NCBI GenBank assembly: GCA_910586595.1
Contig: CAJUJB010000029.1
Span: 1-34,851, forward strand
Source of the DNA: an uncultured Muribaculaceae bacterium
GTDB taxonomy: Bacteria > Bacteroidota > Bacteroidia > Bacteroidales > Muribaculaceae
Reading direction: 5' to 3'
Length of the DNA stretch: 34,851 nt
Both the position numbers and the translations under genes were made by a program. How positions within the stretch are numbered: position 1 is the first letter of the stretch; every line of letters begins with the position of its first letter. Positions 25,818 through 34,322 of the stretch are shown one piece after another. The notes below the pieces were generated by a model. That model was not told the origin of the DNA. It made no database searches and saw only the letters and a program-made list of their open reading frames with translations.

Positions 25818-28800
25818 TTAGAATGAAACATTGAGGTTGAAGCCGAAGCTGCGCATGGTGGGGAAGGAGTAGTGCTCGATACCTCCGGCGTTGCCAGTCG
25901 AGAGAATTGTCTCGGGGTCATATCCGCCGGGAATCTTGCTGTAGATGATCCACAGGTTTCGGGCGACGAAGCTGAGTTTAAGGTTGGTAAATGGAGTCTT
26001 TGCAAGAAGCTTCTTAGGCAGTGAGTAACCGAATGTGAGCTCGCGCAGACGGAGGTTTGTGCCGTCGTAGACATGACGCTCGCCGATGTTCTTCACGCGT
26101 GTCCAGTATTCCTGCGGGTTTGCATATGTGGTATTGGGCACATAGATGGTGTTGCCGTTGGCATCGGTGCTTTCCACAACGCCGTCAACAAGAATACCAC
26201 CGGTTCCGGCATACCATGCATCACGTCCTTCGAGCGACATCTCGTTAGTACCGTTTGCGGCAGCCTGAGCGAGAGAATTCATGTATACGTCACCGCCGAC
26301 GCGGAGGTCGAGGAGGAAGCTGAGATAGAAGTCGCGGTAAGTGAATGCGTTGTTCATTGATCCGGTCCACTTGGGCAGATAGTTGCCGAGGGGATTATCG
26401 GTATCCATGTTCGATGTGCGCAGGGGCAGACCATCGTTATCCACGATGATTTTGCCATCCTCAGTACGCTCATAGCGGTAACCGAGTATATCGCCGTAGT
26501 TTCCACCCTCGCGCGATACGACCTGTGCGAACTCGTACGATCCGAGCACATATACATTGGCTTCGGGGTGGAGTTCCTTGATTTTGTTGCGGTTGAGAGT
26601 GTAGTTGATGGTTGCGTTCCATGAGAAGTCTTTGGTTTCGACGGGTCTTGCGGTGAGCACAACCTCAAAGCCATGGTTCTCGATGTTGCCCGCATTGATC
26701 TGGCGGCTCGAGTAGCCGGTCGACATCGATACGGGGATATAGAGGATCTGGTTCGTAGCGTTCTTCTTATACCAGGTGAAATCCACACCCAGACGGTTGT
26801 TGAACAAACGAAGGTCGAAGCCTACTTCAGTTGATTTGATGTTCTCCGGCTTCAGGCTGAAGAGCTTTGAAACTTCTGAGATATACGATCCTTTGAGAGC
26901 TCCGCCAGGGTAGATCGTAATTACATTGTAGTCATTGGAGATGCTGTAAGGCGATGTATCGTTACCAACCTCGGCATACGATGCACGGAGTTTGCCGAAG
27001 GAGAGCCACGATGGCATGCCCACCTTGAATTCCTTGCCGAGCAGGTCGGTGACGATAAGACCTACACCTACCGAAGGATAGAAGAACGAACAGTTGTTCT
27101 TAGGAAGGGTCGACGACCAGTCGTTGCGGGCAGTCACATCGACGAAAGCCCAGTTGCCGTAGCTCAACGACGCCATACCATAGACTGAATTCACAGCCTT
27201 GTTGTAAACATCATTGCTGGCCGATATTGCCGTACCGTTCGAGATGAAGAATGCGTTGGGAACCTCAAGAGGGCCGGAGCTCTGGCTTGTAGCTTCGCCG
27301 TGGCTGTACATAAGGTTGCCGCCCACACTCAGGCTTGCTGAGAAATCAGAGTCGAACCAGTTGTCTTTCTGGAGGGTGATGAGGGCGTCGGTGTTGCGGT
27401 CGCGGTAGTAACCGTTGCTGATTGAGAACGAACCGTGGCCGGCGACATCGCCTATGGGGTATTCGGCTACCGTCTTGCTGGAGACGTTAGTCCAGTAGAT
27501 ATCCTCGCCATGGCGTATTTTCAACGATAGCCAGTCAAGAATCTGGTAGTTGAGCGAGAGGAATCCGATGAAGCGGTCGCGGCCGTTGACATAGGAGTTA
27601 TCTTCTACCAGGTAGGGGTTAAGTATGTTAGCGGGGTCCGATTGCCAGCGTAGAGCATTGCCGTAGCCATCGTACTTGGCGGCCATGTCGGAATAGTGGA
27701 TGCTTCGCGGCATGAGAAGGTAGTTTCTCATGACGCCCGTAGCGGCTGCACCGAGCCATGGTGTGTTGCGGTTCTTCGACTTGATGTAGTTGACTTTGGC
27801 GTCGAACTGCAGGTTGTCGGTGAGATTGATTGTACCGCGAAGATTCATATTGAAGCGGTCGTTATGGTTTGTCGGCACCACACCGTCAATATACTGGTAT
27901 GAAAGAGTTGTGCGGAACGATCCACGATCGCCAGTGAAACCTGCCTCAAGTGTGTTTGTGGTCGATACACCCGTTGTGAGGTAGTCCATGATGTCGTTGT
28001 CGTAAGGAAGGAAGGCACGTTCCTTGTTGGTCCAGTCAGTAATCATCTGCCCTTCCATCTTCGGACCCCAGCTGAGGTTGTTGTCGCCTACATACTGGCC
28101 ATTTGTACCTTGTCCGTACACATTCTGCATCTTGGGCTTTGTGAGCGGACGCTCTATCATCACGTTGGAGTTGAAAGTTACGCCAAGGCCTTTGCGGTCG
28201 GAGCCTTTCTTGGTTGTGATCATCAGGACACCATTACCTGCACGTGTACCATAAAGCGCTGCTGCGGCTGCGCCTTTGAGCACAGAGATAGACTCGATGT
28301 CGTCTGGGTTGATGTCGTTAAGACTGTTACCGTCGTCGCGACCGCCCCATTCGTCACCACCTCCGCTGCTGTTGGCGATGGGCACACCGTCGACAACTAT
28401 AAGAGGTTGGTTATTGCCCGAGAGAGAGTTGTTACCACGGATGATAATTTTTGAGGAACCAGTGGAACCGGAGCCGGTGCCGGATACTTGAAGACCGGCG
28501 ATACGGCCCGAAAGACTGTTTACAATATTGTTCTCGCGTGCCTCGGTGAGAGATTCTCCCTTGATGTCCTGCACGGCATAGCCAAGCGCTTTGGTCTGGC
28601 GTTTGATGCCGAGTGCGGTGACTACAACCTCGCTGAGGTTTTCTGCCGAAGGCGAAAGAACGATTTTTACAAAGTCACGACCGTTAACCGCCACTTCCTT
28701 AGACTCGCATCCTACATATGAAACCTGAAGCACGGGATTCTTTTCAGAAGTGCGAAGCTCGAAATTGCCGTCGATATCGGTAGACATTGCCACATGTGTA

Positions 28801-28997
28801 CCTTTAATAAGCACTGTAGCCCCAATAAGAGGTTCGTCTTCAGTGTTGAACACCGAACCCTTGATAATTGACACCGATGATGAGGCTTGAGTTGCAGGCT
28901 CAGCAGCATAGATTACCGGAATGCCCGAGGAGAGCATCAGACCTGCCGCCAAAACAATTTTTGGGGCAAGAGTTGTAAATAATAATCGTTTCTTCAT
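25818..28997 (-). CDS. SusC/RagA-family TonB-dependent outer-membrane transporter (second copy)
   Basis: This is a 1059-residue TonB-linked importer. Its parts in order are a signal peptide (about 1-32), a carboxypeptidase-D-like domain (about 44-115, IIKGSVFNTEDEPLIGATV), and LSEVVVTALGIKRQ at 121-134. The plug follows with IIIRGNNSL, PLIVVDGVPI and YGTRAGNGVLMITTKKG, and then the barrel ending FGFNLNVSF. There is no STN domain. It is first in a two-gene minus-strand unit with the SusD-like_2 gene. It is clearly a distant paralogue of the transporter at 1642-5070 and not a recent duplicate. A -7 box candidate lies at 29184-29191, implying a leader of about 180 bases. Confidence 0.95.
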   Translation of the reverse strand: MKKRLLFTTLAPKIVLAAGLMLSSGIPVIYAAEPATQASSSVSIIKGSVFNTEDEPLIGATVLIKGTHVAMSTDIDGNFELRTSEKNPVLQVSYVGCESKEVAVNGRDFVKIVLSPSAENLSEVVVTALGIKRQTKALGYAVQDIKGESLTEARENNIVNSLSGRIAGLQVSGTGSGSTGSSKIIIRGNNSLSGNNQPLIVVDGVPIANSSGGGDEWGGRDDGNSLNDINPDDIESISVLKGAAAAALYGTRAGNGVLMITTKKGSDRKGLGVTFNSNVMIERPLTKPKMQNVYGQGTNGQYVGDNNLSWGPKMEGQMITDWTNKERAFLPYDNDIMDYLTTGVSTTNTLEAGFTGDRGSFRTTLSYQYIDGVVPTNHNDRFNMNLRGTINLTDNLQFDAKVNYIKSKNRNTPWLGAAATGVMRNYLLMPRSIHYSDMAAKYDGYGNALRWQSDPANILNPYLVEDNSYVNGRDRFIGFLSLNYQILDWLSLKIRHGEDIYWTNVSSKTVAEYPIGDVAGHGSFSISNGYYRDRNTDALITLQKDNWFDSDFSASLSVGGNLMYSHGEATSQSSGPLEVPNAFFISNGTAISASNDVYNKAVNSVYGMASLSYGNWAFVDVTARNDWSSTLPKNNCSFFYPSVGVGLIVTDLLGKEFKVGMPSWLSFGKLRASYAEVGNDTSPYSISNDYNVITIYPGGALKGSYISEVSKLFSLKPENIKSTEVGFDLRLFNNRLGVDFTWYKKNATNQILYIPVSMSTGYSSRQINAGNIENHGFEVVLTARPVETKDFSWNATINYTLNRNKIKELHPEANVYVLGSYEFAQVVSREGGNYGDILGYRYERTEDGKIIVDNDGLPLRTSNMDTDNPLGNYLPKWTGSMNNAFTYRDFYLSFLLDLRVGGDVYMNSLAQAAANGTNEMSLEGRDAWYAGTGGILVDGVVESTDANGNTIYVPNTTYANPQEYWTRVKNIGERHVYDGTNLRLRELTFGYSLPKKLLAKTPFTNLKLSFVARNLWIIYSKIPGGYDPETILSTGNAGGIEHYSFPTMRSFGFNLNVSF

Positions 28998-29183
28998 TGA
29001 TATTAGAATAGATAGTTGGTGTGAATGATAGTTTAGAAGCTTGGTTTAGAGGATTGGCGGCTGTTAAATCGGGCATCCGCATTCCGATATTTGTCGTTCG
29101 TTACAAATAGACGAATCCAACAAAAAAGAACAATGTGTTTTAGATTTAGGCGTTGTTTTAGCTTGTTGGATAATTGTTCGGGG

Positions 29184-29191
29184 CAAAAGTA
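29184..29191 (-). promoter_or_regulatory. Candidate -7 box for the second SusC/SusD unit
   Basis: On the minus strand this reads TACTTTTG, matching TAnnTTTG. No clean TTTG lies 19-21 bases upstream, so a regulator may be needed. The implied leader to the ATG at 28997 is about 180 bases. Confidence 0.42.
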
Positions 29192-29275
29192 AACAATCTG
29201 TCGAAATGAATAAAAATATTAATATTAATAAAAGTTAAAACGGGTGAATTGACAATAAACGAAGGTAAATGGCAT

Positions 29276-29305
29276 ACTACTTCCTAAAAAATTTTAAAAA
29301 GTAGT
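29276..29305. repeat. 30-base imperfect palindrome (ACTACTT ... AAGTAGT)
   Basis: ACTACTT at 29276-29282 is the exact inverse of AAGTAGT at 29299-29305. The AT-rich centre also pairs (TAAAA with TTTTA), giving 12 matching pairs over 15-base arms. It sits in the gap between divergent promoters, so an operator is possible. A weak AT-rich hairpin is the other reading. Confidence 0.4.
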
Positions 29306-29514
29306 CTTCGCGATAGTTAAAATATATAGTCATGGCTTGTTAAATAATCGAACCTGGCACATATCTACGATGCAATTCACCATATCTTCACCTAATTCGG
29401 TATAATTAAAATACAGGCTATCCGGGCCCTCCTTTTTGATAATGTTTTAAATCGGGTTCCGGAGACTTAGCCAAGATAATACAACCTACTGCCAATTAAT
29501 TTTGAACACTAAAA

Positions 29515-29546
29515 TTTCATGAAGACGACGAAATTTGCTAAATTTG
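29515..29546 (+). promoter_or_regulatory. Promoter for the CxxC-protein gene
   Basis: The -7 box TAAATTTG (29539-29546) is an exact match. At the standard 20-base spacing upstream lies TTTC (29515-29518), a three-of-four match to TTTG. Transcription would start near 29553, leaving about 60 bases of leader before the ATG at 29612. Confidence 0.58.
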
Positions 29547-29611
29547 CCCCTACCAAAAGTTTATGGGTTATACCGCTGACAATATGAAACTGAAACTAAC
29601 TATTATTCACT

Positions 29612-30643
29612 ATGGAAAAAAAAGATTTTAAAGCCCACCTCATTGGCCGGTGCATGAATTTCAGATTCTGCATGATTCTCTTGTGCATAGCCCTGAAAAT
29701 GCCGGCATACGCTAACGTAGAATTCGAAAGAGTCTGGCTCGAACATGGCATCAAAAAGAACGGAGTAGAAGGTATGACGGTGCACGCTCATTTTTCAATC
29801 GAAGGAATGAAAGGTGATAAAGTCACAGCTATTGCCTGGATCCAAGATGAAGACGGAAACTATCTTGAAAAAGGAAATGGGAATGCTTTAAATATTCAAC
29901 ACAACTTAAGTATCTCATACGATAATTCTTTATGGGAAGACGTAACATTTTTCATTCCATATGCCGATATGGATTTTAAGAGCGGACAACATTCCTACTA
30001 TGCCCTTGTATCTATTCACACATCTGGTTTTGAGACCTGCCTTTCTGTATCCGATTTTGTTAAATTTCTCGGTACCGGCCCAGAAAATAACAGAAAGGCA
30101 CGCGGCGAACGTCAAATGCTTGCTAATGGAGGGTATGTTGACAGAGTTGAAAATGCCGACGGGAGCATCACAAGTACTACTGTCACAAAATGTACTATAT
30201 GCCAGGGTTCCGGAAAATGCAATCTCTGTGGAGGGCAAGGAGGTCTCTGGGGTGGATATGGTCAATACCGTTCTTATCACATATGCGTCAGCTGCGGGGG
30301 CGGTGCCCAATGTAAATATTGCAATGGCACAGGAGACAATGTGTTAATTTCCACATATTATCCATCCACAAATGAGTCATACGGATATGACTTGCATACC
30401 GGAAATATGATTTCTACAGCAAAAGGTTCCGGCAATTATCAGAGCAGCAGTTCCAATAATGAAGGTGTTTGCTCATTTTGCAACGGAACCGGGATGGACT
30501 CTTTTGCCTGGGAGGCGGGCAGCCCCAAACCTCGTGCAGGCGGTTACACTCATTCTTCCGGTGGAAAATGTCCTTATTGTGGCAAATACGAATGGCATCA
30601 GCACGTTTATTGCCCAAAATGCCACGCCGACAAATACTTATAA
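29612..30643 (+). CDS. Exported protein with DnaJ-like CxxC zinc-finger array
   Basis: This is a 343-residue protein of unknown function. An N-terminal hydrophobic run ends at PAYA-N, a good signal-peptidase I site. Residues 36-155 look like a beta-sandwich (VWLEHGIKKNGVEGMTVH...). The C-terminal part has seven CxxC pairs: 194/197, 203/206, 225/228, 234/237, 287/290, 320/323 and 334/337. The first four follow the CxxCxGxG style of the DnaJ zinc domain. I recall this domain pair in other Bacteroidales proteins, but no function. The start could also be the ATG at 29654 (329 residues), which gives a shorter, more typical signal peptide. Its DNA is visibly more AT-rich than its neighbours, which hints at transfer or weak codon selection. 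It has its own promoter and stands alone. Confidence 0.85.
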   Translation: MEKKDFKAHLIGRCMNFRFCMILLCIALKMPAYANVEFERVWLEHGIKKNGVEGMTVHAHFSIEGMKGDKVTAIAWIQDEDGNYLEKGNGNALNIQHNLSISYDNSLWEDVTFFIPYADMDFKSGQHSYYALVSIHTSGFETCLSVSDFVKFLGTGPENNRKARGERQMLANGGYVDRVENADGSITSTTVTKCTICQGSGKCNLCGGQGGLWGGYGQYRSYHICVSCGGGAQCKYCNGTGDNVLISTYYPSTNESYGYDLHTGNMISTAKGSGNYQSSSSNNEGVCSFCNGTGMDSFAWEAGSPKPRAGGYTHSSGGKCPYCGKYEWHQHVYCPKCHADKYL

Positions 30644-30788
30644 TTATATAATCCAACGGTACATCGAGATAATGGATGGATTTATTTATAGTATCTGCCA
30701 CCTCCTTTTTCGCCAATCGATAAGCTTCACTTACAATTTTCTTGAAGGGAGGCGAGGCCGATTCATCCTATGTTTCGAAAAAAATTCG

Positions 30789-30796
30789 TATCTTTG
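30789..30796 (+). promoter_or_regulatory. -7 box of guaB (TATCTTTG)
   Basis: TATCTTTG followed by C fits TAnnTTTG exactly and lies 26 bp before the chosen guaB start. A transcript from here would begin around 30803, so the longer reading frame from 30742 cannot be the start. No TTTG is present at the -33 position. Confidence 0.6.
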
Positions 30797-30822
30797 CACG
30801 CAATTACAAACATACCCACCAG

Positions 30823-32304
30823 ATGAGTTCTTTTATTGCAGACAGAGTTAAGATGGACGGGCTTACATTCGACGACGTACTGCTGATCCCGGCGTACTCG
30901 GAAGTCCTCCCCCGTGAAGTCAATCTCCAGACCCGTTTCTCGCGAAACATCACCCTTAACGTGCCAATAGTGTCGGCGGCAATGGATACCGTCACCGAAT
31001 CGCAACTGGCAATAGCCATCGCACGTGAAGGCGGTCTCGGAGTCATCCACAAAAACATGCCCATCGCCGAGCAGGCCCGTCAGGTACACGCTGTAAAGCG
31101 CGCCGAAAACGGCATGATTTATGACCCTGTAACCATTCTGCGCGGTTCGACCGTAGCCGACGCCCTGCGAATGATGAGCGAATACCATATCGGCGGCATA
31201 CCCGTTGTTGATGAAAACGGCAAGCTCGTGGGCATCGTCACCAACCGCGACCTCCGCTTCGAGCGCGACCATTCCCGCGCCATCGATGAGGTGATGACAA
31301 AAGAAAACCTCGTGACAACCTCATCTACCACCAATCTTGAAGAAGCTGCCGACATTCTCCAGTCGCACAAGATCGAGAAACTGCCTGTTGTCGACAACGA
31401 AGGCAAACTTATCGGACTCGTCACCTATAAAGACATAACCAAAGCAAAAGACAAACCCAATGCCTGCAAAGACAGCCGCGGCCGCCTTCGTGTAGCCGCC
31501 GGAGTAGGCGTCACCCCCGACTCTATGGACCGCGTTGACGCACTCGTGGCAGCCGGCGTGGACGCCATCGTAATCGACACAGCCCACGGTCATTCCCGCG
31601 GTGTTGTTGGCGTACTCGAGGCAATCAAGAATAAATATCCCCAGATCGATGTAGTGGTAGGCAATATCGCCACCGGCGACGCAGCCCGTTACCTCGTAGA
31701 CCATGGTGCCGATGGCGTGAAGGTGGGCATAGGCCCTGGCTCAATCTGCACCACACGAATCATTGCAGGTGTAGGCGTACCCCAGCTTTCGGCTGTATAC
31801 GACGTTGCCAAAGCCCTCGAAGGCACAGGAGTACCTCTGATTGCCGACGGCGGCATCCGTTACTCAGGCGACATCGTCAAGGCTCTCGCCGCAGGCGCAC
31901 ACTCAGTGATGCTCGGCGGTATGCTCGCAGGCGTGGAAGAATCACCCGGCGACACAATCATCTTCAACGGCCGTAAATACAAAGCCTACCGCGGCATGGG
32001 TTCGCTCGAAGCCATGGAAAAAGGCTCGAAAGACCGTTATTTCCAGGGCAACGAGACCGATGCCAAGAAACTCGTTCCCGAAGGCATCGCCGCCCGTGTG
32101 GCCTATAAAGGCAATCTCTACGAGGTGGTTTACCAGATGCTCGGCGGCCTCCGCGCCGGTATGGGTTACTGCGGAGCTCCCGACATCGAACGCCTCCACA
32201 AGGCCTCGTTTACCCGTATCACCAACGCGGGCGTAGCCGAAAGTCACCCCCACGACGTAGCCATCACAGCAGAAGCCCCCAATTATAGCGCGGGCGCACA
32301 ATAA
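30823..32304 (+). CDS. guaB: Inosine-5'-monophosphate dehydrogenase
   Basis: IMPDH oxidises IMP to XMP with NAD, the committed step to guanine nucleotides. From the ATG at 30823 the product has 493 residues, the usual length, and begins MSSFIADRVKMDGLTFDDVL. Two CBS domains sit at about 97-205 (HIGGIPVVDENGKLVGIVT and KIEKLPVVDNEGKLIGLVT) and would bind regulatory nucleotides. The catalytic loop GPGSICTTR has Cys309. The phosphate site (LIADGGIRYSGD) and the flap GMGSLEAM...DRYFQ are all intact. The frame is open back to 30742, but those 27 codons overlap the -7 box and are not IMPDH-like. The isomerase gene follows after 95 bp. Confidence 0.98.
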   Translation: MSSFIADRVKMDGLTFDDVLLIPAYSEVLPREVNLQTRFSRNITLNVPIVSAAMDTVTESQLAIAIAREGGLGVIHKNMPIAEQARQVHAVKRAENGMIYDPVTILRGSTVADALRMMSEYHIGGIPVVDENGKLVGIVTNRDLRFERDHSRAIDEVMTKENLVTTSSTTNLEEAADILQSHKIEKLPVVDNEGKLIGLVTYKDITKAKDKPNACKDSRGRLRVAAGVGVTPDSMDRVDALVAAGVDAIVIDTAHGHSRGVVGVLEAIKNKYPQIDVVVGNIATGDAARYLVDHGADGVKVGIGPGSICTTRIIAGVGVPQLSAVYDVAKALEGTGVPLIADGGIRYSGDIVKALAAGAHSVMLGGMLAGVEESPGDTIIFNGRKYKAYRGMGSLEAMEKGSKDRYFQGNETDAKKLVPEGIAARVAYKGNLYEVVYQMLGGLRAGMGYCGAPDIERLHKASFTRITNAGVAESHPHDVAITAEAPNYSAGAQ

Positions 32305-32327
32305 ACAATTGCTGCATACGTTATACA

Positions 32328-32359
32328 AGTGTGCCGTCACCATCCGGAGGCGGCACACT
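32328..32359 (+). terminator. Hairpin between guaB and the isomerase gene
   Basis: AGTGTGCCG (32328-32336) pairs perfectly with CGGCACACT (32351-32359) around a 14-base loop. No T-run follows, so it may be a partial terminator, attenuator or RNA-stabilising stem. No promoter box is seen between it and the ATG at 32400, so some read-through into the isomerase gene is likely. Confidence 0.45.
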
Positions 32360-32399
32360 CATCAATTATATAGACAAGACCATTACCTAATACAACAAG

Positions 32400-34322
32400 A
32401 TGAAACGACACATCTTCGCAGCCGCCGTGGCTGCCCTCGCAGGCATAAGCGCCAACGCCGCTTCTTCCTCCGATCCCGTGCTCATGACGGTCGACGGCCA
32501 TGACGTGCCTGTAAGCGAATTTGAGTACCTCTACAACAAGAACAACAGCCAGCAGCTCCAGCAGCAATCAATCGACGATTACCTTCAGCTTTTCATAAAC
32601 TACAAGCTCAAAGTTGCTGACGCCGAGCGCGCCGGCCTGCAGAACTCACCGGAATTTGTAAGCGAATACAACAACTACCGCGCCGAGCTCGCTGCCCCAT
32701 ATCTCCGCTCGCAGGCTGTCGAGGACAGTCTCGTGCAGGAAGCCTATAGCCACCGCGAATATGATGTGTATGTAAGCCACATAATGCTCCCCATGGAGCC
32801 GGGCAACCAGCAACGCGCCGACTCGCTCCGCACCGCCATCCTCGAAGGCAAGACCACATTCGAGGATGCCGCCCGCAATTTCTCAGTCGACCGCGCAAGC
32901 AGCATACGCGGCGGCCGGATGGGCTATGTAGTTCCCGACCGTTTCCCCTGGCCTTTCGAGAAAGCCGCATACGACACAGCTGTAGGTTCTCTGTCTCCTG
33001 TATGCAATTCGGGCATGGGTTACCACATTATCCGCGTAGAGTCGCGCCAGCCGGCAGCCGGCGAAGTACTCGCCTCGCACATTCTTCTTATGAACCGCGG
33101 CAAAAGCCAGGAAGAAATCGAAGAAAATAAGGCTACCATCGACTCTCTTTACACACTTCTCAAAGATGGAGCAGACTTCGGACAGCTCGCTTTGAAATAT
33201 TCAGAAGATCCAGGTTCGGCACAGCGAGAAGGCTCTCTCGGCTGGTTCGGCCGTGGTGTGATGGTTGCCGAATTCGATAGCGTGGCATTCTCACTTGCCA
33301 ATGGTGAAGTTTCGGCTCCGTTCGAGACCGCATTCGGTTATCATATCGTGAAGCGCTTCGACCATCAGGGTGTGCCTGCCCTCGACGACGTACGCAAGAA
33401 AATCGTTGAAGCAATGGGTCGCGACGAACGCTCACGCGCACCCGAAGAAGCCAAAATCAAAGAACTTCTTGCCAAATACAATGCCAGCGTAAATCCTGCC
33501 ACGATGGAAAAGGTTACCGCAGCCATCAACGCCAACGGCGGATATGACTCAACCGTTATCGTCACACTTGCAGCGATGAAAGAGCCTCTGGCTTCTTACA
33601 ATGGCACCACCCTCACCGTAGCTCAGGTAATGGAAGCTGTTCCTTTCACCCAGAGCGCCGACGCAGCCACAGGCGCACGCCTTGTGTCGACCACAGCCGA
33701 CGGCCTGCTTCGCTCAGGTGTGCTCGATCTCGCACGTGCAGATCTCGAGAAAAACAACGCCGACTACCGCAACCTCATCAACGAGTACCGCGACGGTATA
33801 CTTCTCTACGAAATCTCAAACCGCAAGGTATGGGATCGCGCATCGAAAGACACCGAAGGCCTCGAGCAGTTCTTCAAAGAAAATGCAGCCAAATATGCAT
33901 GGGAGGCTCCGAAGTTCAAGAGCTACGTAATCTTCGCCACCTCTGATTCAGTTCTTAACGAAGCCCTCACTTTTGCAGGCACCCTCTCTACCGACAATCC
34001 TGCCGACTTCACCAAGGAAATGCGCAAACGTTTCCCCCGCGACATCAAAATCGAACGAGTGATTGCCGCCAAGGGTGAGAACGCCATCACCGACTATCTT
34101 GGTTTCGGCCAGCCCAAGCCCACCGAAGAGACTGGCAAATGGAAGGCTTACGCAGCCTTCAAAGGCCGTATCCTCGACGCTCCAGAAGAAGCTGCCGACG
34201 TGCGTGGCGCTGCCATGACCGACTATCAGTCGAAACTTGAAAACGACTGGATCAAAGAACTCCACAAGAACTATAAAGTAAAGGTCAACAACAAAGTATT
34301 CAAAAAACTACAAGCTAAGTGA
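32400..34322 (+). CDS. Periplasmic peptidyl-prolyl isomerase with two parvulin domains (SurA/PpiC type)
   Basis: This is a chaperone-like isomerase that probably guides outer-membrane proteins through the periplasm. The 640-residue product has a signal peptide (to about ANA, residue 20) and an N-terminal helical segment with SEFEYLYNKN and INYKLKVADAE. The first parvulin domain spans about 121-215 (YVSHIML ... GYHIIRVE) and the second about 221-330 (LASHILL ... GYHIVKRF). A C-terminal region of about 300 residues has no obvious domain. The second parvulin copy is the closer match to the family (YSEDPGSAQREGSLGWFGRG). Its stop overlaps the GTG start of the next isomerase gene by 4 bases. Confidence 0.95.
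   Translation: MKRHIFAAAVAALAGISANAASSSDPVLMTVDGHDVPVSEFEYLYNKNNSQQLQQQSIDDYLQLFINYKLKVADAERAGLQNSPEFVSEYNNYRAELAAPYLRSQAVEDSLVQEAYSHREYDVYVSHIMLPMEPGNQQRADSLRTAILEGKTTFEDAARNFSVDRASSIRGGRMGYVVPDRFPWPFEKAAYDTAVGSLSPVCNSGMGYHIIRVESRQPAAGEVLASHILLMNRGKSQEEIEENKATIDSLYTLLKDGADFGQLALKYSEDPGSAQREGSLGWFGRGVMVAEFDSVAFSLANGEVSAPFETAFGYHIVKRFDHQGVPALDDVRKKIVEAMGRDERSRAPEEAKIKELLAKYNASVNPATMEKVTAAINANGGYDSTVIVTLAAMKEPLASYNGTTLTVAQVMEAVPFTQSADAATGARLVSTTADGLLRSGVLDLARADLEKNNADYRNLINEYRDGILLYEISNRKVWDRASKDTEGLEQFFKENAAKYAWEAPKFKSYVIFATSDSVLNEALTFAGTLSTDNPADFTKEMRKRFPRDIKIERVIAAKGENAITDYLGFGQPKPTEETGKWKAYAAFKGRILDAPEEAADVRGAAMTDYQSKLENDWIKELHKNYKVKVNNKVFKKLQAK

Larger units (their letters stand above)
28998..29611. 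other. AT-rich intergenic region with promoters in both directions
   Basis: This 614-bp stretch between the divergent SusC gene and the CxxC-protein gene contains no convincing gene. It holds a minus-strand -7 box (29184-29191), a near-perfect 30-base palindrome (29276-29305) and a plus-strand promoter (29515-29546). Around 29219-29231 there is a short ATTAATATTAATA run. The base composition is much more AT-rich than the coding blocks on either side. Confidence 0.6.

Noticed and set aside
30695..30760. Possible terminator after the CxxC-protein gene
   Set aside because: Only a five-base CCTCC/GGAGG pairing over a long loop could be found, without a following T-run; too weak to list.
30742..30822. 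Upstream extension of guaB by 27 codons
   Set aside because: It includes the -7 promoter box at 30789-30796 and does not resemble IMPDH; the start at 30823 gives the standard 493-residue protein.
30673..30851. Possible short gene between the CxxC-protein gene and guaB
   Set aside because: The frame runs through the guaB promoter box and start, and has no signal, domain or convincing composition.
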